Part shown: positions 35,747 to 48,000 of the stretch, piece by piece
Layout of the letters: every line of letters begins with the position of its first letter
How positions within the stretch are numbered: position 1 is the first letter of the stretch
Assembly (NCBI GenBank): GCA_021234535.1
Contig: CM037845.1
Coordinates: forward strand, 4,864,501 to 4,928,500
Reading direction: 5' to 3'
Length of the DNA stretch: 64,000 bases
Origin: Stichopus chloronotus
Lineage: Eukaryota; Echinodermata; Holothuroidea; Aspidochirotida; Stichopodidae
Notes under the pieces: generated by a model
What the model was told of the DNA's origin: nothing
Databases searched by the model: none
The model's input: the letters and a program-made list of their open reading frames with translations, nothing else
Program-made: the position numbers and the translations under genes

Positions 35747-35818
35747 TGACCCCGACGTGATTTGAACACGCAACCTTCTGATCTGGAGTCAGACGCGCTA
35801 CCGTTGCGCCACGGAGCC
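35747..35818 (-). tRNA. tRNA-Trp (anticodon CCA)
   Basis: The minus strand reads a full 72-nt cloverleaf beginning GGCTCCGTGGCGCAACGG. The D arm is GGCGCAACGGTAGCGC, the anticodon loop CTCCAGA contains CCA, and the T arm holds GGTTGCGTGTTCAAATC, which contains the B box. The A box is TGGCGCAACGG. The acceptor stem 5' GGCTCCG pairs with CGGGGTC using two G-T pairs, and the discriminator is A. There is no intron. It differs from vertebrate tRNA-Trp at only a few acceptor-stem bases. It is transcribed away from RPL13A, whose start codon is 267 bases away. Confidence 0.97.
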
Positions 35819-36067
35819 ACTTGTGAAGTTGCAATGTTTAATGTTATATGAACAGTACGTCAATGTGTTTTCTCTACGTTTGAGAAAGTGTAATGTGATC
35901 AAATAATTCGTCATTAACGAGAAACACTTGATTTATATGCAACATTTTTTTGAGTTAACACATTTCTCGACAGTTTTTTTTCCTGCAATTGAATACTTTA
36001 AAAAATGAGTGGATTCCTATTGTGCTAGTGTAGCCTGGGTTCAGCGACAAATAGAACCTTCCCATGA

Positions 36068-36078
36068 TCCTCCTCTTC
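36068..36078 (+). promoter_or_regulatory. Candidate 5' TOP pyrimidine tract of RPL13A
   Basis: TCCTCCTCTTC lies 6 bases before the chosen ATG. Ribosomal-protein mRNAs begin with C followed by a pyrimidine tract, so transcription probably starts within this tract. An earlier in-frame ATG at 36064 would then lie upstream of the mRNA start. Confidence 0.55.
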
Positions 36079-36084
36079 GCCATC

Positions 36085-39000
36085 ATGTCGAGCTTTCACA
36101 AGGTGTGTTGAATGTAGTCGTAAATATTGTCCAAAGTTGTGCACAATTTAATGCGCCATAAACTGTGAAAATTCTTGATGTGTGAAATTTGAAAAATGCC
36201 AACTTTCTGTCGAAGCAATTGGCCGCTTGAAATCTAATTCCATATGAAATAGCAGTTTTATATCTTCCTCAGAAGTGATGTGTGACTTACATTACAATGT
36301 CATTAACTTTACAACACGTGAACCCTGCATTTACTACGTTAGGCCTAACTTAGGCTAACTTACAGTTTGCAGTTGTAAATTGGTTTTCCTGGCTTATTTA
36401 TGTAAAAGTTTTACTTAAATAAGCCGGGCATACTCCTATGTTAATGTAATATCAATAACCAGTAGTATACTGTACAGGTTGGCTGCGCTGTGTACAATGT
36501 GTTCATCTTGTTAAATTTTTTCGTATTTGTTAATACTCATGCATGATATTTTTTCAGCTAGGCTATACAGTAGCTATAAGAAAAATTGCATGGCATTGGC
36601 AATGCACAACCAGGTTAAGAAAACCTTATGTCCCGCGAACACGATAGAAAATCATACGATTTCCCGCTTACATTTTTTTTGTGTAGTGAAGGGGTGAAAC
36701 CCTTTGTGGGAGTCCAGGGGGCAACCCCCTGAAAGATTCGGATTCCTAGCATATTGAATAGGGTAAAATTGTTGCAGCTGAGCACAAAAAATATATATTA
36801 TAACTGAAAACTCGTGCAATATTTGAGAAATCAATTCCAAAATCTTAATGTTAGGCTATTTGCATAGTTGCAATATACGGTACTTTTTTAAATGTGAAGG
36901 GTAAGTGTGACTCACAAAATGTCAGAACTCAGAAACAAGTGAAACTTGAGTCCGATACTATGTAAATATGCAAAAGGCCTAGAATAAATGTCTCGATTGT
37001 GGCACTCTTCACTAAAAAACAAGGCATCAGTCCCATGGCAAATAATAAAACATAACTTTCATGTGTTAATGTTGCACAGATTCATAGACCAGAAACTGTT
37101 GTCAGTTGGTTACCTGCACAGCTATTTTCATGCACCATTCATAACCCTCAGCCAAACACAGTCTATGTTACTGACACATCCCCCTCTCCATCTGAAACGT
37201 ACGTTATTTTTTCACAAATCATTCTCAGATTTTCTGAAGAAACATCACATTTTTGGAATTAGCTGTGTGGTTTTCAGTAAATAGTTCAATACCGTAGCAT
37301 TTTTGAAAGATAAAACAACTTCGCTTGGTTTAAATGAAGAAATGTGGTTTCTTCAGTGTTACAAAATCTTACAATGTTACTTTGGCAGGATTTTGTGTAG
37401 TTTTAAATGTAAGTACATAGTGAATTGTATTTTTCATAATCATTTTTTAAATTAAACATTTTCATTTCTGAATGAAATGTTGAATTACTGAAAAGTGCTG
37501 GGCATACATGACTGGGTTTTATCTGGAAGCAGGAAATTTACTGAGAACTAGATTTCTACGGAGTGCTTGTGAATTCTTTCACTCATCCCCCTATGACTAC
37601 ATGGGCAAATGTATGATTTTGATTTTGGTTTAGATAGACTTGGAGTGGTGACTTTGCACTGGTTTCTCGTAACTTTGTTATACATGGTGAGAAAATTTTT
37701 ATGTAAGAAGTTTTGACATGAAACATGCCTCCCTATATTGATAATGACCCATCTGAAACTTAGATGGCAAACATTGAACGTAGAGGTATTTTGCCTTACA
37801 GAGCCAGTGACACCTCCAATTATGTTTGGCTTCTTTTGTTCTGTGTGTCAGGTAGCTTTACATAATTCTGGTTAATATTTCGATGGTCAGAGCATCTGTG
37901 CTAGTTGAAGATGCCATAGACATTCGTTATTTGATTAATGCTTCTTCTAGTTCTACTAGGAGTAGGGTTTTGCTAGTGCTAATGCAGTAGGCTACAGCAA
38001 TTAAAATATACGAGGATATCTTTTATCTACGTGAATATTGTCTGTGTGACCCAATGAATTCCACACTGGCTTTAAAACGGTTTGGGCTAAAAAAGCCTTT
38101 TGGGACGCTTACCAGGGATCTTTCTGACCCATGTAATACCAGAAACATTTGTTTTGGCCTTTAGTAGGTCTGAAGCACATGTTATATCCCTGAGATTAAT
38201 GATGTTTACAATTGAATGTTGTAGTTTCAATTACAAAGTAGCCTAACGTAACAATTTTTGAACTGCTGTTGTATGTGTTAGGCTACAGGAAAACAACAAT
38301 GTCCTTTAACATTTGTCACTACTTGTGGGCGGCATCATATTTTTAGGCCATTTTGTGGGTGATGTGGTAGAATTAATGGTACACTTCAAAGACGGTACCT
38401 TTTTTGAAATGGTACTGGCTCTTATAAATTGACACGGTACCAAACGTTACTTGGGAATTTGTAAAAGCACCAGTAGCAGTAAGCTTCAATCACACATTGG
38501 TACCCAGTAGTGCTGGTACCAAAGTACTGGTACCAAAGTACTGGTACCACTTGAGTACCCTGATTTCGCTCAACCCAACCTGCTACTTACGTTGACACAC
38601 CCCTAGCCATTAGAGTAGCAGAGTTACTTCAACCAAGCTAACCTATTCTATTTTAAGCATAGGGACATTTTGCATGGACATTTAACCATTTCAACCCTAT
38701 AAGGATCATATCCTTCACCAGTTATTGCAGTTATTGGCTAACTTTGGAAAATACCTGGTACATGAGTTCAGTTTCTGATTTTGAAGTCTTTGTAACGTAC
38801 ATTGTAGCGATGTCTTGTTTGCTTGTCAATGATGTTAAATGCTATAACCTACATTGTTTGAATGCTATGAAATCCATTCAGTTACTGAGACAAGCTGTTG
38901 GCAAGAAACTCTCATTACCTTCTTATCTCAGGTTGCTATCATTTTCTGATTTTCCTGTGGTAAAAGTTGAGTGTTTAGGTTCTCTGTAGTTCTGAGAAGT

Positions 39001-42000
39001 CTTTTGAATTTTTTTATTCTGAAACCTTTTCAAAAATCACATATTTACAAGTAAACAACTTCTACACAAGTTTGCATTTGCATCTCACTGTGAACACTTT
39101 TTGTGTTACAAAGTTTGATGCCAGTATTCCCTGTACTATAGGCACCTAACCATTTTGCAACAGAGTAGCACATTTGACTGTACAGAACTTTGTAAGTCTC
39201 TTGTCAAAGTAACAAAATCAATTTAAGAACAACTTCTGTGGTCGCTGTGAAAAACTTGTCATTTGAAACAAATTGCTTCCTAATTAAATCATCTCCAACA
39301 ACTTAACATGAGGTAATTTGACTACATAGTGCTCACACAATTTGCATGTGAGCAGCATATATGTAACAAAACTTGAAAATTATTAGCAAAGTGAAAGATC
39401 GGTGTATCTAAGTCACCTAACAATACATTTTTTCTGTATCTTGGAAACATATCTAAATTTCTGTATTTTGCAGCTTCTAATCATCGATGGCAGCGGCCAT
39501 CTTATGGGTCGACTGGCCTCCATTGTTGCCAAGAATCTGCTGCAAGGTGAGATATTCTTTATGACCTTTTCTCTAAGGAAGTGTCCTATACATTGGAAAA
39601 CCGGGACATTTTTTTGTTTCTGTGATAAGAGAAACCTGTTCAGTCATGATTGCCTGTGTATGTGTGTGTGTATGTATGTATCGGTGTATGTGCATGTATG
39701 TGTGTATTTGTGACACTTAAATTGTTTACACAATATCCTCAGATAAGTAATTGCTTAAGTTTACATACTTGGTACATAGATGCCCCTATCAAGAAGAAGA
39801 ACCCTATTGTTTTTGCTGGAGGTCAAAGGTCATCTGAGGTCCCAGAGGTCAAACACTGAAAACTTTGTTTATATGGTATGTCAAGATAGGAATCATGAAA
39901 ATTTTTGATACTTTTGAAATTTTGAGGAAGGATCTAAGAGGAAGGATGATTGAACATTTTTTGTGGAGACCTCTAGAACAGTGGTTTTCAATGGATGCAC
40001 CAACCCCAGGCCATTCAAGTAAGTGAAAGGGGTGGTTAGGGTGGTATATGCTGGGGGCGGGCAGCAAGGGGGAACTAAAAAATGAAGTGTGGAAGACAGG
40101 TAGGGAAAGGTAGAGGAGGAGCTTGACACTTGGGAAGGTTAGTTTGAGGGAAGAGAGAGCCCAAAATCGGGTGAGTTGGTGTGAGAGCGACTTGGTGTTA
40201 GAGAGAACTGGCGCAAACACTACCGGTAACCCAAACTGAGGTTTACAGATTTGTATTTGGTGAAGTACTTAATCTTCTTGTTATACCTTACTTGCCTCTG
40301 TAACAAGTGACTTACACCCTCTGACCCTCAGGTGTTTTATTGTTTGCTATATTGTTTTCATGTCCAATGATGATGGTAATATTTTGAACCTGTAAAAGGT
40401 TTTGAAAAATGCTTTCATGCATCACCATCTGAGGTTATACACTATTCAAGTGCTTTTGATCATCATAGATCCAAAACAGCACCCAATGTCACTCCCTGGT
40501 GATTAATGGATGTCCAAACTACCTGATGGTGCCACAAAAATGTTTCCATTCAATTGGTATGATGTTGTGAATGACCAGTGATCAAACATTGTAAATTTCA
40601 AAACAACTTTAAATTTTGCGGAAAAATATTGCCTCTCTTTTGAGTGTCAGTTAGAGAGTTCTGTTGTGAAAATGTTGTTAGCAAATGCAGTGTGATGTAG
40701 CCTAGGTTCGGCATGAAATTTAGAAGATGCCTCTTAGACTCAGAATGGGTCTGCCTGTTGGAATAGCAGTGACAGGTCAGTTGGCACAATGTGATTGAAA
40801 CAAATCAACAAAATACTTTCATTCGCTGATATTTTTCAAGAAATGACCGTCGTGTTCAGTGCAAAGAGCACTACTGGAAGCAACAAATAGCTTGATGAAA
40901 TTTCCCCACTTAGCAAAGTTACTAACAGCAGCATATATGTAACCTTCAGTGCTTTCTTGGAATTCACCATTGCAGTTTTAATGCCTCATCTTAATTGCAC
41001 AGTTCTGAACACTTCTTTAGGCCATAATCATGTCCATTGCATCATAAATTTAATGCAGTTTTAGCTAAGTTGAGCCAACTATTGCCAAGATGTTAACTAT
41101 GTCAACAAGGTTAACTTAAATTTTGCTCAAAAGACAGTGTTGTATATACGGCTTAGTCCATGAACAAAAGTAGGTTCTACATACCAAGTTTTTCAATTCT
41201 ACCAAGCTGTATTCTTGACTGCAATGTTTCCATTTGAATGTTGGCAAAAAACATTTTGATTTGACTCTTTTAAGGTGGATGTTTTTTTTTTTCTTGTCAA
41301 AAATTTGATAAAGAAGAAAAAAGGTAAAAAAATGCTTTGAATGTCATTCTGAATGTAAGTTGTACAGCATAGTGTGACTGTAATACTTACACAAGTCTTC
41401 TTGATTGCAGGTCAAAGAATCGTGGTTCTAAGATGTGAACGAATCAACATCTCTGGTGGCTTCTACAGAAACAAACGTAAGAAACTGCTACTTCTTCATC
41501 AGTGTGTGACTCATGGTTCCAGTGTGAAAGGAATGTTCCATTGTCTATTTTGGATTACAGGCGGAATGAATGTTTCGGGAATTTGCAGTATTCTTTATAC
41601 TCAGAGAATGCCACCCTCTGGCTGATCGTTTGCAAATGTGCAGAAAAGTCTTTCATCAATGATGGTTTTATTTACCTACATTGGTTGAATTTCTATGATA
41701 TTAATCAACTATGAACTGAGATGAGAACTTTTGCTGCATTCAGATGTCAAACTTTTTTTTTACAATTACAGTCCAAGATTTCCATTAATTTTGGGAACAT
41801 TCTTTCAAGGATGCTCAAATGGTTGTATTTTGTAGAATATTTGTCAATCCTCACATGGTCAAATCATTCACTACTCGTAGCCAGCGGAGGATGAATATTT
41901 ATGACTTGCATAGAATATAGCTCCGCAGAAAAGGATGTGGAAGTCTCTCCAACAACTACCTCTTTCCTCTTTTACATATTTCTCCTTTTCATCAGTGAAG

Positions 42001-45000
42001 TACCTGCAGTTCCTGAGGAAGAGGACCAACACAAAGCCCTCACGTGGTCCTTACCATTTCCGCTCACCCAGTCGAATGTTCTGGAGAGTAGTGAGAGGTG
42101 AGTTCAGTATGGAAGTCCTATGTAGCGGAGAATTTATGGACAAAGATAGACCCTAGATTGCCAGAAGTCATATTTCCAGGCTTTGGAAATGCCCATTTAC
42201 TCCTGCAGTGTCCCATCAGATGTGATTTGTTGTAAAAGAAAATGCACCAATTTGAAGTTAATTTTCCTCAAAATAATGCACTTAATTTTTTAAATATTCA
42301 GCAAATTTTTGCAATAATTTTTTTCTCACTTACTGGGATGGGGGGGGGGGGGTGGAGAACTTGGATCTGTAAGGGGTGCAGAGTGTTCCATGAAAGCTGA
42401 GTCTAAAGTATATTTTTACCTCTACCAGTAGCAATTCATATGTAGCCAATACTGCTTTTGTACTTCATAATTAGGTGGCTTACAATTATCACATTACATC
42501 ATAAAGGCACATGTTCTGCAAAATATTAATTTCACAAAGATCTTACTGTATAATGGAAGATTCCAAAAAAGTGAATTGGACTTCATAGAACGGTGACTGT
42601 TATTTACAGTATGTAGCACCACATACCTGTAAACAGTTCTTAGTAGAGCTGTTTAATCATGCAGGCTAAAGCCAAGACTGGAGGTTGAGTGAGCATTACC
42701 ATTACATAGTTGTATACAACTCTCAGCAGAGCTGTTTGATCATGCAAACTAAAGCTAAGACCGGAGTAGGTGTGAGCATTTCAAGAAATGTTCAAGTTAA
42801 TGAGGTGATCTTGAATATTAGAGAGTAATTTTTCACTCCAGGCACTTCATGCCCCCCCCCCCCCCCCCTCCTCTATGACAATGCCTCTCTTGTAATGCTC
42901 ATGATATTCTTGTTTGAAGAATGACTGCTGTAGGTCAAGAAAGATTTCTAGTTGCCTCAAGGTTTACAGTACTGGCTGTGGCGCATGCACAAGGCCAATT
43001 TTGAAATTCAGGTTCAAGTACCCCTGCATATTTTTTTTCCTCCTCTCTGGTGGTTTACTCTTTACTCTAATTCACTCAGGAATGCTGCCACACAAGAAAC
43101 ACAGGGGTAAGGAAGCCTTGGAACGTCTGAAGGTCTTTGAGGGAATGCCTCCACCGTATGACAAGGTAAGGAAACATAGGTATGGTAATCATCATCATAG
43201 GTATATTTTGCCACTCATCCTTCCCTTGTGGCATTTTGTGGTAGTCAAGGTTAAGATGAAATGGTGTTCCCATTAAGGGGTTATATCCCCTCATCTGGGG
43301 TACCCATCCACCTTCTGGATTAAAGCTCATCGCCTCAAGCTCTGACTGAATCTGTGGGGATTAATTGACACTGGGTTGGCTTCAGAAAATTTGTGGAAAG
43401 TGTTTGATATGGTGATCGTCAATTCAGTTACACCATCATTACATCATTACAGTTAACTTTTTTTTCTTTTGGCTTTGTGTCTCTTCATGTTTTGTACTTA
43501 CGCTCGTCCATGATGTAAATCATTTATACCTACATTGTTTGAAATAATGTGAAATAAACTTGTATTACTGAGACGAGCTTCAGGTGCTATAAATCTGCAT
43601 ATGTCAGCAGTGGTGAATCTGTTTTGTTGTCTCTGTGTGTGTTATGGTGTGTTTGGGAGAAGTGAAGGAGGATGAACGGTCTTTTACACACCAATCTGAG
43701 ACAGTGGTGTGAGCAGGATCCCAGAGATAGAAGAAGCTGGTTGGAGGGGGTTGATTGAGCAGGCCATCTTTAAATCTTTGTGATGAAAGAAGTGTTTGGA
43801 TAGCCCCATCCTTTTTGATTCCTTGCCGAAGGCAGAGGAATCTATGCGATGGTGATGTCGTGTGTGTGTGTGTATGTATGTATGTGCGTGTGTGACGCCT
43901 TGCTTGTAAACACGATATCTCAAGAAGCGTAACTCTGAGTGATCTCATACTTGGCATGTAGATTGCCCATATTGAGTAGATGATCCCTATTGTTTTTGGT
44001 GGAGGTCAAAGTTCATTTGGGGTCACTAGAGCTCAAAAGGTAAATACCTTGAAAATTGCTTGTAAACACGATATCTCCAGAAGAGTAACTCTGAGTGATC
44101 TCATACTTGGCATGAAGGTTGCCCTTATTGAGTAGATGATCCCTATTGTTTTTGGTGGAGGTCAAAGGTCATTTGGGGTCAACAGGGGTCAAATTGTGAA
44201 AACCTTGTAAACACAGTATCTCAAGAAAGGAAGCTTGTAGAAATCTCATGTTTAGTATGTAGTTGCACCATGTTGAGTAAAGGAACCCTATTGTTTTCAG
44301 TGGAGGTCAAAGGTCATTTGGGGTCAACAGGGGTCAAATTGTGAAAACCATGTAAACACGATATCTCAAGAAGAGAAGCTTGAGCAGATGTCATATGAAG
44401 TGGGTAGGTGTATCTTATTGAGTACAAGGGTCACCAGAGGTCAAAAGGTAAATACCTTGAAAATTGCTTGTAAACACGATATCTCCAGAACGGTAAATGT
44501 GAGAGATCTCATAGTTAGCGTGTGGATTGCCCATATTGAGTAGATGATCCTTATTTTTTTTGGCAGAGGTGAAAGGTCATTTGGGGTCATGGGAGGTCAA
44601 AATGTGAAAAACTTGAATCTACAATATTTAAAGAACGGTCCTTCTAGTGAATTTTATACTTGCAATGTAGAATCCTCTTGTTGATTTGAGAACTTCTTTT
44701 AGGACATACCAACATAGTCTCTTCGATAACCATAAAGAAAAGATGAAGACAACATTAAATTTGGTATCAAAGATTATTATTTTGCAAACCTTTTGCCACT
44801 ATCCTCATAAGGACATGTGAGCATGCATGAATTGTAAATTGGAATTGATTAAATATACCACGGGTTATTAGCTTTATAACAAGAACTAAATTACTGATCA
44901 TTTGGATCAAATACCCTTGAGCATGCATGAACTGTGATTGCTTAATTGAATGAATCAAATTGTAACTGACCCCCCTCTGTTCAAATTGGTCACTGTTATC

Positions 45001-48000
45001 TGACATAATTTATCACAGTTGACTGCCAGTAGAAACCACAATGTCCAGAATAAATCATACAGTCTGTTGAGCCAGGTGCTCAATGGACTTAACCATTTAC
45101 TGTATAAACAGTGTCTCTGTTTAGCCCTTAAAGGGAAATAGTGCATTTGTTTTACAGAAAACAACCATATTTTTAAAACCATTATTTGTGGACATACTGT
45201 AGAATGATAGATTATTCAAAATAATGAATTACAGTAGCCTTATTTTCAAGGAATAAGATTCTCACAGATCAGAAATTTAGCTATTTGTTGCTCAACAATA
45301 ATTTGTTCACCCAAACTTTTTAAAATTCAAATGATGCATCTGTTACTCAGCACATGCATAATGTTTTGAGGAGATGAAGCTTTGACAGATATTTATTGAT
45401 GAGACTGAATGGTTTAACAATGGTTAAGGCGAATTTCTTTGTATGCCATGTTGGTGTATTCTAAATGCCCTATTTCACTTTACAGTAGTTCAGGTAAGCT
45501 TTAAACAAATGACTACTGTGTATCAAACCAGGGAAACTTGTACTGTGTTGTGTCTTTAAGTAGACTAAAGGCAAAATTGCAAGTCATGCGAGATTCTTGT
45601 TTAATAGGAATATCAGTTTTTGCTAATTTTCAAGGACCTCATAGCCATTGGGAAGGGCATCATGCCAAAAAATCAAATATGAAAGAGCTGCCACCAATAG
45701 CTGTAACTCGACAAAATAAAGTGCTATAATTTTGATTAAATAAACATGTTTACCTTTTTATCAAGTTATTAGACACGACAAAATATAATTTGTTCCCCTG
45801 CAGCATCATATCCGTTTGGGAGTTTTCTCATGTTTGTGTAGGTCAAAGGTTATTTGGGGTGACAAAAGGTCAAAACCTTGTATGCATGATATTTTAAGGG
45901 TGGTAAATAAGAGGGATCTTATACTTAGTTTGTGAATTGTTCATATTTAGCATGTTGATGGCCATATAGGGTAGGTGATCCCTATTGTTTTAAGTGGAGG
46001 TGAAAGGTCATTTTGGGTCACGAGATTTCAAAAGGTTTTGACCTTACTAAGATGGTATCTCAAGTAGGATAACTGTGTGGGATCTCATGCTTGTCATGTG
46101 GGCGATTCATGTTTGTTGCAATATATATCATGAGGCAAGGAATCACTAAGCCTTTTGGCTTTCTAGTTTAAATTCTTTCCTCATTCACTGGTCTTTTGTT
46201 ACCTTCCTTCTGTATCCTGCCCCACCTATGGCCGCTTTAGTCTTTCACTCCACTTTAATGTTTTGTAGCACTGTAGTTTGAGATGATTGTCTGAGTCAAG
46301 GTGATATCTGAAAATCCCCCATTCTTGAACCCTACCCCCCCCCCCCCCCCCCCCCGCCTTCATGTTTGTCGTATACTTACGGACGATGTCACCATGTCAA
46401 GTTGGTTGGCTGTAGCATTTCTGGTCTGATTATTCCACTACTTTTGGTGGAAAGTATGCTTGAAGAGAGAAGTAGTTCATACTTGTTCTGCTTTTTTGTT
46501 CTCCAGAAAAAGAGGTTTGTGGTCCCTCAAGCACTCCGGTACATGAAACTGAAGCCAGGCCGCAAGGTAAGTTGACAACTCTGTGTAGGACATCGGCTGC
46601 TGCCACTTCTGAATCCCAAGTAAACATTACAGATTTATGTTCACATTATTTTCCTCTGGGTGGACCTTTCTCTCACCCTGACCTGCTTGTCATTCTTTTT
46701 CACACTGGAGAGGTGGAAATTTGAGTAGTGGAGCTTCTGACAACAAGGGGTGGATGGACTAATGATTTCTTTCGCTGGCACTGATAGTTTACTTCTTCAT
46801 GCAGTGCTTAATAGTGACTTGTTAATGATAACCCTAAGTTGAATTTAGGAATATAAGTCACAAAACAGTGAAAGCAAAAATTCAGGTGAAGGTATGCAGA
46901 AATGAAATCTTAGGTTAAGTTATTTGGGATTTATTTTCCAATTTGTGCATTACCTCTTGTTGGATTGAATTGAGTTGCAGTAAAGAATGAGGGAATTGTG
47001 ATCTAGTGAGGTACCAGTTTTTGAGTTTCTTGAAATATATTTTGTTTGATTTCCAGTTTTGCGTTCTTGGACGACTGGCCAGAGAAGTCGGTTGGAAGTA
47101 CGGAGATATTGTTGAAGCCTTGGAGGACAAGAGGAAAGCGAAGTCCATGGTATACTTCAAGAAGGTCCAAGCCGAGAATGTGAGTAATTGAGCAGCTTTG
47201 GAAAATAAGGAGATGCTTTGCCTGGGTGAATCACTTCAGTCAGACTGCCATCAGCCTGGCAATTTAAAATAACTTCTTGACAACCTCCTTCCCCCACAAC
47301 ATTTACCTCTTTAGGAAGATAACTCTTAGTATTTTACTTTAAAGAAAAAATCTTAAATCTGAAGAAAAAGTATTTCAAGTTCAGCATTTAATGGTGATAA
47401 AGTTGTGTGTAGCATTTATAGTCTCCTCAGACTTTCAGTACACATGTGTGTTTGGTTATGTTTCTGTGAAGAAGTGCAAAGGATGTGAATAAAATTCTTA
47501 TCTTAAAAATCTTATTAAAGTTGGTCGATGAAGGGGGGGGGGGGGAGCGCCAGTAACAGACTCGTCCTGAAACATGACAGGGTGTGTTCATGTGATTGCA
47601 ACATGTCTCTCCTATGATGAATGGTAATGGTTGTTGAGGCTCACTACATGTGTGTGTGTGTGCCTCTGAAATTATCTTCTTACATGCACTACCATCTGAG
47701 GGGAATGAGTCTTTGTGTCTCTACAACTTTGGTGTCCTGTATTGAACATCCTCTATCGAACGCGGCCTCTCTGCGGTGACGAGGTGGGACGGTTGAGACA
47801 CCTTAAGAATGTGGTTTCACAGTCAGGAAGCGTGCTGGAACTTTCAAAGTTCTTCATGGAAATCACAGTCACTCATATTAATGTGTACGAAATGGTACAC
47901 TGAATTCTCATTGAATGTATTTAAACCTTTAACATGGACCATAATGAATGCCCTCTGAAATTTCATCAACCAAATTCTTGACAGGGAAAACAGGGTCATG

